A stretch of 64,000 nt of DNA from Spirochaetota bacterium. GTDB taxonomy: Bacteria; Spirochaetota; UBA12135; COTS27. The position numbers and the translations under genes were made by a program. The notes beneath the pieces are model-generated. The model was not told where the DNA came from. It made no database searches and saw only the letters and a program-made list of their open reading frames with translations. This document shows, piece by piece, positions 20,501 to 29,219 of the stretch. The DNA is taken from positions 2,449,271 through 2,513,270 of the forward strand of contig AP019861.1 in the NCBI GenBank assembly GCA_013426755.1. Direction: 5' to 3'. Every line of letters starts with the position of its first letter. Within the stretch, counting starts at the first letter, position 1.

Positions 20501-21153
20501 AATGCCGCTGTATCGTAATCGCCTTCATAATCGATCTGCCAATCTGTGCCTTGGTTGACACGGGGAGGGTAGGTCAAATCATATTGATAGGTGGTTGCTA
20601 GCATGAGTGCTTGCACATTGGAACGAAATCGTTCTGTTAAAGTCGGCATACTCAGGTGCATTACGAAGAGCACAGCAATTAGAGCGTAACCTACACCAAA
20701 GAAGTACTTCTCGCTCTTAATAGCACGTCTTAGGCGAATTTTACCCAAAATAGCCTGTGCACGCGCCGGTGGAATGTTCTCAATGCGCTGTTTCGCTTCG
20801 GCTAACGCGTTATACCATTTAAAAGCTAGGTCAAAATTGTCTTCTAAATAAGCAGCAAATGGCTTTTTAAGTCGTGTAGCCAGCCACACAATCACAGCAG
20901 CACCACTCCCAATCCAAACATAAGCCCATAAAAATAACCGTTCAATCTTAATAGGCATAGCCTCACTCAAATTGATAACCACATACACAATGTGATACAC
21001 GCCCAATATTGCCAACCAGAGCGACCCCACCAATAGTATACGCCCCAGCACGTACTTAATTCTAAGTGTTATATAGGGATGTCGTGCCAATGCCAACCAC
21101 TTTTTATAGGTTGATCCGTCTAAAAATTTCAATATTCTCGCAATCATTTTCAC
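17542..21153 (-). CDS. Large DUF4175-like membrane protein with long coiled coil
   Basis: 1203 aa. Two hydrophobic helices lie near residues 33-60 and 70-92, a third near 155-175. A beta-rich, Ig-like extracytoplasmic region (about 200-520) follows, then a very long Glu/Lys/Leu heptad-rich coiled coil (about 540-1000). Next is a Gly/Gln/Ser-rich flexible tract (about 1020-1095) and a conserved-looking C-terminal end with YPAEYRKKIEVFLRALRQSL. This architecture matches the DUF4175 / BatD-associated type proteins of spirochaetes and Bacteroidetes, which have no firm biochemical function. It may organise the envelope or periplasm; that is inference. It lies between the VKOR gene and tilS on the same strand, about 120 bp and 320 bp away, so shared transcription is uncertain. 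Confidence 0.6.
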   Translation of the reverse strand: MKMIARILKFLDGSTYKKWLALARHPYITLRIKYVLGRILLVGSLWLAILGVYHIVYVVINLSEAMPIKIERLFLWAYVWIGSGAAVIVWLATRLKKPFAAYLEDNFDLAFKWYNALAEAKQRIENIPPARAQAILGKIRLRRAIKSEKYFFGVGYALIAVLFVMHLSMPTLTERFRSNVQALMLATTYQYDLTYPPRVNQGTDWQIDYEGDYDTAAFYLGTRQVFTLRSGMSDVLANVTSSFTVTALLTKGRVKKTLLLPITVTPPPILEAVTINVFHLPTGKESTSSGVKRLLIDQPSRVKGTLSYRGSSPLAAAAITVRTNTAGKGAIRTLDYKLLPAKPDTSADDVAAAVVDVESTAKAVPNSVVFSTVVRASSQVVIVMTDIYGQTSTAHEIDFVVRGNLPPTVTIETPPPSLTLFELQDIPVTVTAQDDIALGSLVLVAEARSDNNDLLWETNLLYPLAQIRGKTFVNDTFTLPLLARRTSTGTRFFYWAQVKDYAGLTTVSSKQVISYLPKSDFFKQSQAQSGVIEKGLNQQNENIETLSKQYEQLEILSEKKTLERKDIKRFGENTLRLNEELRKEQESIEALERNLDARKTLSPTLQKKLGKLKETLAEIDQDLLQKLARNSQKLLKTFATNISPAELRKEIDRLSINRIEQRIDETMKLLENFKTLQELNNLKELAQNLYERFRDLEGYMAYEDLSIDEIEAETGEIAKELSYMKEQFASLEKDLVADERSDRLKKAIKKDLTAPLISEFDKVARNRTNSDFIKKRSAQLDRLRKNFVALTHSTSEQELEEALAELNYQIFMLGEKTFEMAQIMGGERYAKQVLREHFLRGLLSKYSSSEKTMLKKFKDALEGLSGAGILDLSVFEIYDQYINRIETLQRTIDPSAQLTQQKKISASKEFSDLVAVNNNLSALLIDIKKNLLREKELRDLQNTLADAAKDQRGLNQRTQNWFQQQNNNNKANGLSRKEREYFKSLLAEQAYIRQLLENLSGRYQQRGQGKQSGSEGSGGKEGQQGQKGGGQQNGNSSKTGTGTGTGDQDGTFLGGTGGKGVNDTNALNGEGNQSGKGENLPAGNSLAHLVTQMRELENELIKRNPDLARVKRLQALIENNLLRHGEGIDKEQDQADREDKRQAESDFTPYLSPTLRAVERENLYLIEEKLTKLRDKNNYPAEYRKKIEVFLRALRQSLNSYVK

Positions 21154-21475
21154 TACTGCTAACTCTCATACTGTATTTCTACACCAATTATAAACTACTT
21201 AATGAATTTATTGTCCTTAAAACTTATAAAATTAATCTAAACTGTAAATTACACAATTTACCCACACAAATTACCCCCTAATTTATACTTCTTAAATTTA
21301 TATTCCCTAAATTTATACTCTCTATATTTAATACCAATCCCAACGTTGAATATCAATCCCAACGACAAAATACACAGATTACCCGCACAATCTTATCAAT
21401 TATCTGCCTAGCATTGACTCTTCTACATTTGCTAGCTATTGCATCCATTATTTATGATCCATTATTTATTATCCA
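21154..21475. other. Intergenic stretch with short direct repeats
   Basis: No gene. At about 21277-21335 the motif AATTTATACT/TATTC recurs three times at 15-17 bp spacing, and AATCCCAACG occurs twice (about 21345-21366). Confidence 0.5.
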
Positions 21476-21484
21476 TTATTTACT
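21443..21484. repeat. 14-bp x3 tandem repeat spanning the tilS stop codon
   Basis: Three consecutive units ATCCATTATTTATG / ATCCATTATTTATT / ATCCATTATTTACT. The tilS TAA (complement of 21476-21478) lies inside the third unit, so the repeat seems to have grown from the gene end outward. Confidence 0.9.
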
Positions 21485-23350
21485 AAGCGATTGACTTTTC
21501 CAAACCAGATACCAATTAGCACGCTGTATAGGTGGCAATTGTACTGAAAAAGCGTACTGTTCTCCGATAACATTGTTTTGCTTGCTATCACTTTGTTTCC
21601 CGTCATTTTCTTTCCATTTTTGCCTCCATGCTAACCAATGATCGTCGTAACATAACAGTGGAGAAGTCATTTCATTTATTGATAATAAATCGTGGTGGTG
21701 CAAATATAAGGCATAGGGCGAGAAAATACCCATATTGAGCTCTTGCGGCGGTTTTAGCCGTTGAATTCCTGCTTTATGATGACTCTTATCAAGCGAACTT
21801 GCTATTTCATCCCTATGATAATACGCAGAATAACGCATTGTAAGTGTAATCATCCAACTGTCCTTTTGACATTGATAGGGAAGTTTAAGATCGCGCAAAA
21901 TCTGACCGACTGCTTTCTTCATTCCACGCCACGTAAATGGTTCTGTTCCCATTATCCGTTTAAGTCTAATCATAGGTACGGTGTGTAGATCTAGCTTAGC
22001 TACGGATATACTGTCTTTTGTAGCATGGGTTTCTGTGATATCGGCTTCTGTGGTATTGGTTTTTATAGCATGGGTTTTTTCATGATGTTTATTATTGATA
22101 TTCTCACTGATAATTGCTAACTGTCCTCCGTTAAAAACAATGCCACTTCCATTGCCTACTAAATCATAAGTCGTAGGTTGGTTATCAGCGTGATCCTCAG
22201 TATTAGGGGAATACGCTTCTACGCTGGCATTCTGTGTAAGATTGACATGCTGCGAGTCTTTTCGTAGTAAAACATTTTTGACATACTTAGGGCGCTCTTT
22301 ATTAAGAGGCGCGATAATATTACGACTGTAATAGACCGCTCCTAGGGTGGGTGAAGAAAATAATTGCTTACGTGCTGTTCCTGTGCCAAGTTTTTTAAAA
22401 ATTTCTAAAATTTCACCTTTAGAAAAACGACGCTCTGGATAACTTTTCATAAGTGCCCCGTGTAAGATAGATAGCCGTTCTGCTCTAGTGAGCATGATAT
22501 TAGATTTATTGTTATTATTATTATCATTATTATTTAAAGCCATAAAAGGCGTCCTATTCCAAAATCCTGCTCCAAGCAAAATAGTTTTATCCACGCAAAT
22601 AAGAGTACGCGTGCTATATAAAAGTTTTTCTTCGAGATTATGAGCATCACGGAGCCGATCTTGAAATACACTGAGGGCTGATTTTACCTTAGGCAGCACT
22701 TCTGTAAACGGTGGAATGACTTTATGCCTGAGTGCATTACGGAGATACGCTGTGTTCCTATTCGTATTGTCATTGCGGTAAGGTATTTTTTCATGCTGAG
22801 CGTAAGCGAGCAGATCAGCTTTCCAGAGCGAAAGACAAGGTCGAAATATCTTATCAGCTAACTCATTAGGTTTTGTAAGGGCGTGCAGGCTTTTTACTGT
22901 CCCCATCTTCCAGAGCAAAGTTTCAATGTTATCATCTCCATGATAGGCGGTTATAATCACAGCTAAATCTCTAGTAGCTAACAATGTTCTTCCTTCATCA
23001 TAACGAAGATTGCGTGCTGCTGCTTGAACATTAATGGTTTTATTGGAGCTTGCCTTTCTTATAGGAAGGGAGCTGTGTCTGACATGGAGTGAGAGGTCAA
23101 ACTTTTTACACGTCGCCACGACAAGGTCTGTGTCTAATTTCGCTTCACTTCGCAATGCATAATTGAAGTGAAGAACTTCAAAAGATGCAATCGCACCGCG
23201 GGTGTAGAGTCGGTGCATTACAAACAAAAGCACCATAGAATCAACACCTCCCGACACCAATAGCAGGCATCGTTTATCCTGAAGTCGTTTCTCAGTAAAT
23301 GCCTTGAAAATGCACTTTTCTACACGTGCTGGCAGTGAAAGGTTCATCAC
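21476..23350 (-). CDS. tilS: tRNA(Ile)-lysidine synthetase
   Basis: ATP-dependent formation of lysidine at the wobble C of tRNA-Ile(CAU), essential for AUA decoding. The PP-loop SGGVDS is at 33-38. It is followed by AARNLRYDEG, YHGDDNIETLLWK (the family DD-x-ET motif), FRPCLSLWKADLLAYA and RNDNTNRNTAYLRNALRHKV, all diagnostic of TilS. At 624 aa it is longer than the usual ~430: Asn-rich (NNNDNNNNN) and His/Thr-rich (HEKTHAIKTNTTEADITETH) inserts occupy roughly residues 275-285 and 425-455. The C-terminal substrate domain is diverged. It is next to rplY, a linkage seen in treponemes. ATG start. Confidence 0.93.
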   Translation of the reverse strand: MMNLSLPARVEKCIFKAFTEKRLQDKRCLLLVSGGVDSMVLLFVMHRLYTRGAIASFEVLHFNYALRSEAKLDTDLVVATCKKFDLSLHVRHSSLPIRKASSNKTINVQAAARNLRYDEGRTLLATRDLAVIITAYHGDDNIETLLWKMGTVKSLHALTKPNELADKIFRPCLSLWKADLLAYAQHEKIPYRNDNTNRNTAYLRNALRHKVIPPFTEVLPKVKSALSVFQDRLRDAHNLEEKLLYSTRTLICVDKTILLGAGFWNRTPFMALNNNDNNNNNKSNIMLTRAERLSILHGALMKSYPERRFSKGEILEIFKKLGTGTARKQLFSSPTLGAVYYSRNIIAPLNKERPKYVKNVLLRKDSQHVNLTQNASVEAYSPNTEDHADNQPTTYDLVGNGSGIVFNGGQLAIISENINNKHHEKTHAIKTNTTEADITETHATKDSISVAKLDLHTVPMIRLKRIMGTEPFTWRGMKKAVGQILRDLKLPYQCQKDSWMITLTMRYSAYYHRDEIASSLDKSHHKAGIQRLKPPQELNMGIFSPYALYLHHHDLLSINEMTSPLLCYDDHWLAWRQKWKENDGKQSDSKQNNVIGEQYAFSVQLPPIQRANWYLVWKSQSLSK

Positions 23351-23417
23351 ACACTAACAACTAGCCGCTATATAACACAGGCATACTTTTTAGGTGGATG
23401 ATGAAGGGGTAGCCGCG

Positions 23418-24080
23418 TTAGGATTTTTCTGCTGGAGATTTTGCGGCGGGTGGTTCAGAATCAGGTTTCTTAGTGTCATCGGCTTTTTTCTCTTGTGCCG
23501 CGCTGCCAGAAGCCGCACGTGAAGACAACGTCACAGAGACAAGAACTTGAGCCGACGAACTCAATACCTTATACGGAGCATTTTTAAATGCATCTTTCTT
23601 CAGAAGATCACGGACAAATATAACGTCGTCTATATCCATATCAGAAATATCAAGTTCTATCTTCTCAGGGATATGCTCAGTTTTAGCCTTAATTTTAAGA
23701 GTAGTGCTGTGTTTCCTTATTAAACCGCCCTTAGTGATGCCTAGGGCAAGTCCTTTTAATTCGATAGGAATGCGTATCGTCACAGTGCTATCGTCCTCTA
23801 GTTTATACAGGTCTAAATGTTCGATGCGATGTGATTTTACGTCATACGCACATTCACGTGTAAATACGGCCAGTTTTTCATCATCTAACACAATGTCAAA
23901 TATTGTATTAGAACGCAATTGGGGCATGACTTTCTCAAAATCATGACGATCGATAGTGATGGGAATATTGATCTTTTTGTTATAAATAACAGCGGGAATG
24001 AAATTGCCTGCTAGGGCTTTTCTTGAAATATTTTTAATAGGCTTTGTGCGCCGCTCTGCTTTAAACGTATAATGACTCAT
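23418..24080 (-). CDS. rplY: 50S ribosomal protein L25 / general stress protein Ctc
   Basis: Binds 5S rRNA in the large ribosomal subunit. The N-terminal L25 domain begins SHYTFKAERRT and includes GNFIPAVIYN and the HRIEHLDLYK segment. The C-terminal TL5/Ctc domain contains KIELDISDMDIDDVIFVRDL. An Ala/Lys/Pro-rich tail follows (after about residue 190). The start is placed at ATG 24080, because L25 proteins begin a few residues before the KAE..T motif and an AGG lies upstream; an ATG 18 bp further upstream (24098) would add six residues. Its position just upstream of tilS and near ispE resembles treponemal gene order. Confidence 0.93.
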   Translation of the reverse strand: MSHYTFKAERRTKPIKNISRKALAGNFIPAVIYNKKINIPITIDRHDFEKVMPQLRSNTIFDIVLDDEKLAVFTRECAYDVKSHRIEHLDLYKLEDDSTVTIRIPIELKGLALGITKGGLIRKHSTTLKIKAKTEHIPEKIELDISDMDIDDVIFVRDLLKKDAFKNAPYKVLSSSAQVLVSVTLSSRAASGSAAQEKKADDTKKPDSEPPAAKSPAEKS

Positions 24081-24467
24081 TTTATTTAACCTACTCATGC
24101 ATTTAACATTGATTTTATGATAGCCGCATTTAACGATAATTTTTTAATAATAACCTTAAAACTAATGATTTTTAAACCCAAACTCAAACCAAAATCACTC
24201 CATTGATCTATAACTTCCATTTAGAACAGTTTTAGTGACGAGTTGTAATTTATTGTCTTAATATTGTATTACATTGTATTTATTATATCATGTGCTATCA
24301 CGTCACGTTATATTATATCACATTGTTATATCACACTATCATATAACAACGTGCATTGATATAACGTGCACTGTTTTTAATGAAAATGCGTTTACAAAGT
24401 ATAAACATCGCCGCTATCTTAAGAAACCAGTTAGCCGCTGGCTGAATATAAACCTATAAAATACAAG
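24081..24467. other. Intergenic stretch without gene
   Basis: AT-rich, containing loosely repeated TATATCAC / ATAACGTGCA words at about 24285-24370. No supported coding frame or RNA. Confidence 0.35.
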
Positions 24468-24540
24468 CTGGGGTGATAGGACTCGAACCCATGAATGACG
24501 GGACCAAAACCCGTTGCCTTACCAACTTGGCTACACCCCA
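24468..24540 (-). tRNA. tRNA-Gln (anticodon TTG)
   Basis: The complement folds as a cloverleaf: acceptor TGGGGTG with CACCCCA, D arm with TAGCCAAGTTGGTAAGGC, anticodon loop TTTTGGT giving anticodon TTG, T arm GGGTTCGAGTCC. Discriminator G; CCA is not encoded. Confidence 0.95.
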
Positions 24541-24891
24541 TAATTTACGCATTTCCATCAGGATTATACATTATTATACACTGTTTTTATTACAATGGTG
24601 ATAAAATACCATTCATTGATAAAAATTTTAAATTTTATATAGACTTTTCAATTATACCTTCACTAAACACGTAATAACAGCTCTACAAGTCGTATCCACA
24701 TATAACCACCACCCCATATACACCCCTAAAAAAAGATTTACAAGCCAATATAAGCCAATTATTGTTCCTAGTCGCTTATTATTTCTAATAGGCTAAATAG
24801 GCTACTGTCTTAAAAACGTTACTGCTAGCCTTTCTACAGGGAGTAGTAGCCGAGTTCTTCAATGTAAAAATACGATAAAAATATCATAGAC
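24541..24891. other. Intergenic stretch between tRNA-Gln and ispE
   Basis: No gene. Upstream of tRNA-Gln there are two TATAAT words on the minus strand (near 24560-24580) that may be its promoter. A 17-mer, CCACATATAACCACCAC (24696-24712), is also found exactly at 8955-8971. Confidence 0.35.
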
Positions 24892-26034
24892 CTATAAAAA
24901 CCGCTGCGCTTTGTCCGTAAACTCAATGGGATAAATGGCGCGAACTCCCTGCACTCTCACTAATGCCTCCATATTATGCTTTGCTGCTTGACAAAAGAAT
25001 GCCGAACCTGAACCCGTCAGGAGCACGTATTCAGAGCCCTCACGCAAATGGTCATAAATATTAGCTAGAACCTCAGAAGCAGCGAGTAATTTATTTTGAA
25101 AGGCATTGGTTGCCTGCTTTTTCAATAAATTCATAATCTGTGTAGCCTGCTTGAGATCACTGTACTTAACACTAGAACGACAAGAGAATTTCTTATCTTT
25201 AACATCGGTATTCAATTTTAGCGTACTGGTAGCCTGTGGCAAATGTATACACTTAGCAATCATTTTTTTAAGATTGTTATACGTATTGTAGTGATCGTAG
25301 GTTACAAATTTTTCATAGGCTTCCTTAGTTTGCACAAGAACATCATTCTCAACGATCCAAAATGGCAAATAAGTAGTATTCCCATAGTTGTTGCTATTAT
25401 CACTATTATTTCTATCTGTAAGTGAGACGAGATTGACTTTAAGCGAGTGAATATCCGCCCCAATTCCCGTAATCCAAGCCATTCCTCCAATCAAAAAAAA
25501 TGGAACATCACTGCCTATATTAAGGGCTAGGTTTATTTTTTCTTGCATAGACAACCTAAGCGCATAAACCTTATCGACCCACGTTATAAGCGCAGCGGCA
25601 TCACTACTTCCACCACCCAATCCCGCTCCAAGCGGAATACCCTTCGCTAAGACAATATCGACCTCGCCCGCCAACCGATACCTCTCTTTCATCAATTCCC
25701 ATGTCCGCACTAATATATTATCCTTATAGAGCTTGTCATCAGCACGGTAAGTCCAATCATTATTACTATCACTATTACTAGCTAGCGCAGCCCCCAGCAT
25801 TCTTCTTGAATGGGATTGCTTTGATTGATCGAAGGGAATTATTTTTATATTAAACGCCTTAGCAGAAGTAAGCGTCAGCCGATCAGCTAGCGAGATCGTA
25901 TGAAAAAGTGACCCCAAACTATGAAGCCGATCACCTAAATTTCTTTCAAATACAGATAAATGTAGATTGATCTTCCCATACGCTAAGAGCGTTATCGGAT
26001 TTTCCTTATAAGCGGAAATAACACGACCAACCAC
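24892..26034 (-). CDS. ispE: 4-diphosphocytidyl-2-C-methyl-D-erythritol kinase
   Basis: Fourth step of the MEP isoprenoid pathway, phosphorylating CDP-ME. A GHMP kinase: AYGKINLHLSVF at about 19-30, glycine-rich ATP loop PLGAGLGGGSSDAAAL, NIGSDVPFFLIGG, and C-terminal VLLTGSGSAFF. At 380 aa it exceeds the usual ~290. Extra segments are a Ser/Asn-rich loop at about 70-95 and a Lys/Asn-rich loop at about 255-300; both fall outside the catalytic motifs. The start is GTG at 26034; the region just upstream contains a short tandem repeat, so the exact start is uncertain. Its presence shows isoprenoids are made by the MEP route, feeding the polyprenyl synthetase encoded at 12783. Confidence 0.93.
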   Translation of the reverse strand: MVGRVISAYKENPITLLAYGKINLHLSVFERNLGDRLHSLGSLFHTISLADRLTLTSAKAFNIKIIPFDQSKQSHSRRMLGAALASNSDSNNDWTYRADDKLYKDNILVRTWELMKERYRLAGEVDIVLAKGIPLGAGLGGGSSDAAALITWVDKVYALRLSMQEKINLALNIGSDVPFFLIGGMAWITGIGADIHSLKVNLVSLTDRNNSDNSNNYGNTTYLPFWIVENDVLVQTKEAYEKFVTYDHYNTYNNLKKMIAKCIHLPQATSTLKLNTDVKDKKFSCRSSVKYSDLKQATQIMNLLKKQATNAFQNKLLAASEVLANIYDHLREGSEYVLLTGSGSAFFCQAAKHNMEALVRVQGVRAIYPIEFTDKAQRFL

Positions 26035-26035
26035 A

Positions 26036-26090
26036 AACCTATATTACAAACCTATATTACAAGCCTATATTACAAACTTACAAGCCCATA
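26036..26090. repeat. 13-14 bp tandem repeat abutting the ispE start
   Basis: AACCTATATTACA occurs three times, with degenerate fourth and fifth copies, immediately upstream of the ispE GTG start on the minus strand. Confidence 0.8.
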
Positions 26091-26253
26091 TTTACTTTAC
26101 TGGATAAAGCTATAATATTATCAATCAACCAACCAATCAATCACAAATAAAGTAACACACCACACCTACAAAGATAGTGACGGGTAGCCGTCAATAACGA
26201 TTAATGGTGACTGATAGCTTTGTAAAATTGACATTTCATATCCAAACAAACCA

Positions 26254-26341
26254 TACCGAAGGACGGACTCGAACCGTCACGGTCTTATAAAAAACCGAGG
26301 GATTTTAAGTCCCTTGTGTCTACCAATTCCACCACTTCGGC
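26254..26341 (-). tRNA. tRNA-Leu (anticodon TAA)
   Basis: 88-nt class II tRNA with a long variable arm. The complement begins GCCGAAGTGGTGGAATTGGT, has anticodon stem-loop GGGAC-TTAAAAT-CCC (anticodon TAA), variable arm with CGGTTTTTTATAAGACCG, and T arm GGTTCGAGTCC. CCA is not encoded; position 1 pairs G-U with 72. Confidence 0.95.
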
Positions 26342-26408
26342 TTATATTTTATACTTTTTTATATATCCTTAGTTATGTATGTTGTATGTTGTTACTTTGT
26401 ACGATATG

Positions 26409-26481
26409 AGGAGGGTACCGGAGTCGAACCGGTGCGTAGAAGTTTTGCAAACTTCCGCCTTAACCACTTGGCTAACCCTCC
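26409..26481 (-). tRNA. tRNA-Cys (anticodon GCA)
   Basis: The complement folds with acceptor GGAGGGT / ACCCTCC, anticodon stem GAAGT/ACTTC around loop TTGCAAA (anticodon GCA) and T arm CGGTTCGACTCC. The discriminator is U, the identity base of tRNA-Cys. CCA not encoded. Confidence 0.95.
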
Positions 26482-26998
26482 ATTTATTCATAATATTCAT
26501 AATGTTCATAAAATACAATCTTCTCTCCTCATCATAAAATCCTAAATAACCTACACCTAACAATAGTACCCAAACACTAACTAACCACCCACAAACATTA
26601 TAACCCAGTTAATTTAACGAACACGCAAAAACCACCGATCTAACTAGGCAGCCGATCATTTATGCAGCCGACCCATGCAACTGACCACTGCAACCGACTA
26701 CCTTCCATCCATTAACTATGCCTACGCGACAATATAACCTCACCTACACTCCCTCAAGCGGTTTCATCAAGCAGCTATAATCAAATATAGATATTTTGAT
26801 TGAAATACGCGCTAAATAACAACTCTAAAAAACAGCATGCGATTAAAAAGAACTCTACTACAACCCTAATAAAGAGACGAGCCATTTCTAAGGCAGCTGC
26901 AACGTCTCAGCAACATGTATAACCGTTTACAAAACACAGCTAGCCAGCTTCTCTTAACGCTAGCAAAGAACAATTGTCCTATCTCTAGATACGATTTA
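26482..26998. other. Intergenic stretch without identifiable genes
   Basis: AT-rich. It opens with three TTCATAA words at 9-11 bp spacing, just upstream of tRNA-Cys. No RNA fold or coding frame is supported. Confidence 0.35.
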
Positions 26999-27757
26999 TT
27001 ATCCAGAAGGCCTAACCAGATCAGGTTCGACAGGAAGGGCAGGTATCACTAACCGTTGTCCTGGGTAAATCAAATCAGGGTCTTTGATAAGATTGCGATT
27101 GGCTTCATAAATGCGTGTCCATTTGAATGGGTCATCATAAATAAATTCGTATTCTGCTATCCGCCATAAACAGTCTCGTTTATTGGGGATTAGCCGTACG
27201 ACATAAAATTTGTCATCGAGCTTAACGACTTCGATTTCTACAACAGGTTCAGGTGCAGTCGTCTTAGCGTCGCTATCTGAGACCTGGTCTATTTTAGAAC
27301 GTTGGCTCTGAACGTAAAGGTCTTTAGATTTTTCAATCGCTAGTTCTGCGTAACGAATACCTTCATCGATACTGACATCAGCATCATCTATGTTTTCATC
27401 TAGAATAAGGGCATAAGATTTATTGTAGTAATCTTTGGCGAGATTGTATTCTTCTGGAGCATAGATATCTGCTCGAACTTGTTTGGCTGTTGCGATAAGT
27501 TGCTTGAGTTGATACCACTTGCGTGCAACTGCAACGAGGTCTTCTATTTCAGCAGAAAGTGCCTGGATCTGTTTAGAAAGCTCAATGCTTTTATCATAAA
27601 AGCCATTTTGCTCAGCAACGATGGCTTCTTGTTTGAGTCTATTAGCAAGTTCTAGTTTTTCTGCAAGCGTCGCTCCATATAGGGTGCTAGCGCCGTAGAT
27701 AAGTAGTAATAGCATTACACTTACCCATTTAATTCCACGTATTCGCGTCTTAATCAT
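26999..27757 (-). CDS. Exported LysM-domain protein
   Basis: A periplasmic, probably peptidoglycan-associated protein. The N-terminal signal is hydrophobic (WVSVMLLLLIYGASTLYGAT). A helical TPR/coiled region follows, with regular Tyr/Ala/Leu spacing (ANRLKQEAIVAEQNGFYDKS, WYQLKQLI, AKDYYNKSYALI). The C-terminal domain (about the last 60 residues) is LysM-like: CLWRIAEYEF, DDPFKWTRIYEANRNLIKDP and DLIYPGQRLVIP. Treponemes carry similar proteins. ATG at 27757 is chosen because the signal peptide starts there; the longer frame begins with GTG at 27805 and adds 16 polar residues. It is transcribed with the lipoprotein gene upstream on the same strand, about 315 bp away, perhaps independently. Confidence 0.85.
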   Translation of the reverse strand: MIKTRIRGIKWVSVMLLLLIYGASTLYGATLAEKLELANRLKQEAIVAEQNGFYDKSIELSKQIQALSAEIEDLVAVARKWYQLKQLIATAKQVRADIYAPEEYNLAKDYYNKSYALILDENIDDADVSIDEGIRYAELAIEKSKDLYVQSQRSKIDQVSDSDAKTTAPEPVVEIEVVKLDDKFYVVRLIPNKRDCLWRIAEYEFIYDDPFKWTRIYEANRNLIKDPDLIYPGQRLVIPALPVEPDLVRPSG

Positions 27758-27805
27758 ATCGACATTCTCACAATTTATATTTAATATATTGGGCTTCTTT
27801 TTCAC

Positions 27806-28072
27806 TACATACTATATAACTATAACATCACATCAAGGAGCACGGCACATCAAAGAGCACGGCATTGGGCTTGTGATGGATAAGGTTACTTATATTTTAC
27901 GTAGGGTTACTCATTTATTTAAGGTCAGAATCGGTTATTAGGTTTAATTATCGGATTTATCAGACAGTTATCGGACATAGGAGAATTATTGGAGCATTAT
28001 CAGACAATTATCGGAGAGTTGTTTTCTTACTGCCATGACTTATTCCTATTTTTACTATTTTTACTATTCTTA
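27806..28072. other. Intergenic stretch with short repeats
   Basis: No gene. ATTATCGGA / TTATCAGACA words recur about four times between 27938 and 28018, and GAGCACGGCA occurs twice near 27838-27866. Confidence 0.5.
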
Positions 28073-28078
28073 CTATTG
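28047..28078. repeat. 9-bp x3 repeat at the stop codon of the lipoprotein gene
   Basis: TATTTTTAC, TATTTTTAC and TATTCTTAC are consecutive, followed by TATTG. The stop codon of the adjacent gene (complement of 28073-28075) is the boundary of the last unit, again placing a repeat on a gene end. Confidence 0.85.
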
Positions 28079-29059
28079 TCCTTGGTACTGCTCATTTAAT
28101 TTCTTAATTTCATTGTCTACAGTAACGCTATCACTTTGTAATTTCTCGATGGTGCGCTCAGCATTGGCGAGTTCTTGGATGGCTTCTTTACGTTTTTCTT
28201 CTATCAAAACAAGCAGTGCTTTAAAGCTCTCGATGAGTTCTTTTCCGTCTTCGATCGCTTGTGGATAGTAGCCTTCTGTGACAACTTCTGAGACATTTCC
28301 CATAGAACTGACGTTGGATTGGTATTCGGTGGGTGTAGCATTGGTTGCTTTCATTTGGAGTGCTTCTTCATTGAGCGAAGCGATCAATGTTTGCTGTTCG
28401 TCAATGATTGCCCGTAGCCGTTTGGTTTCTGCTATCGCTGCTTGCAGCGTTTGTCGTGCGGTGAGCGAAGTGTCTTTAGCTGCTGCGTATTCATTGGTTG
28501 CTAGTGCGGTTGCTGCGTCGGTGTTTTCTGTGACTGCTTGGGCGTAGAGGTTTTCACTTGCGCGGTCGACTTTTTCGGTTCTGGCGGTCTCGAGCTGCAC
28601 GGCTGTTTCATCTATGATAGCTTGCGTGAATGGACCTATAGCTTCATCATAAGCATTGCTAGCGAGGGTGGTTGCTTCGACGTAAAGTGTTTTAGCCTTA
28701 GTGTTTTGCTTGCTTTTCTTCTCTTCGACAATAAGTTCATTGCCTTCGTCATAGTTCTGCTGGGCGTTAGCAAAGAGACCTTGTGCATAAATAAGTGCCT
28801 CTACTGTTTGTGCCCGTTCGATCGATGCAAGCGCTTCATCACGCTGTTTAATAGGTGCGGTTGTTCCACAACTCACCATAAAACTCGTCATCACTAGCAT
28901 AGCTACCCCTGAGAAGAGAGCTTGATTTAGCCAGTGTGTTTTCCTAGTCAAAGTACTTGGGCTGCTAGCGTCGTGTCTGCCAGCTATACCCTTATGGAAT
29001 CCCTCATTAAAATCACTTCCTTGTGCGACTAAACGATTTGTTTTTGTACATTGCTTCAT
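28073..29059 (-). CDS. Helical lipoprotein of unknown function
   Basis: A lipobox-like FMVSCGTT (Cys near residue 64) follows the hydrophobic segment SGVAMLVMTSF, so the mature protein is probably a lipoprotein in the periplasm. The rest is almost entirely helical, Ala/Glu/Thr-rich with heptads (ERAQTVEALIYAQGLFANAQ, ETKRLRAIIDEQQTLI, a C-terminal coiled coil). It resembles DUF4398-type spirochaete lipoproteins, but I make no firm assignment. The ATG at 29059 has a good AGAGGA eight bases upstream. That implies an unusually long ~50-residue polar stretch before the signal helix; alternative internal starts would shorten it. Its neighbour is the LysM gene, suggesting a cell-envelope role. Confidence 0.75.
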   Translation of the reverse strand: MKQCTKTNRLVAQGSDFNEGFHKGIAGRHDASSPSTLTRKTHWLNQALFSGVAMLVMTSFMVSCGTTAPIKQRDEALASIERAQTVEALIYAQGLFANAQQNYDEGNELIVEEKKSKQNTKAKTLYVEATTLASNAYDEAIGPFTQAIIDETAVQLETARTEKVDRASENLYAQAVTENTDAATALATNEYAAAKDTSLTARQTLQAAIAETKRLRAIIDEQQTLIASLNEEALQMKATNATPTEYQSNVSSMGNVSEVVTEGYYPQAIEDGKELIESFKALLVLIEEKRKEAIQELANAERTIEKLQSDSVTVDNEIKKLNEQYQGQ

Positions 29060-29219
29060 AGCTAAAATCCTCTTTAAGATGATTTATTTACTGCATAGAG
29101 TAGTAGTAATATTATTATAATGGCATATTATCATTGAATGTTGATTATTTAGATTAAATGAGGTACAGTTTCCTTCTTACACTATTTCAATGTCCCTATC
29201 TCAAAGATCACATCCCACA

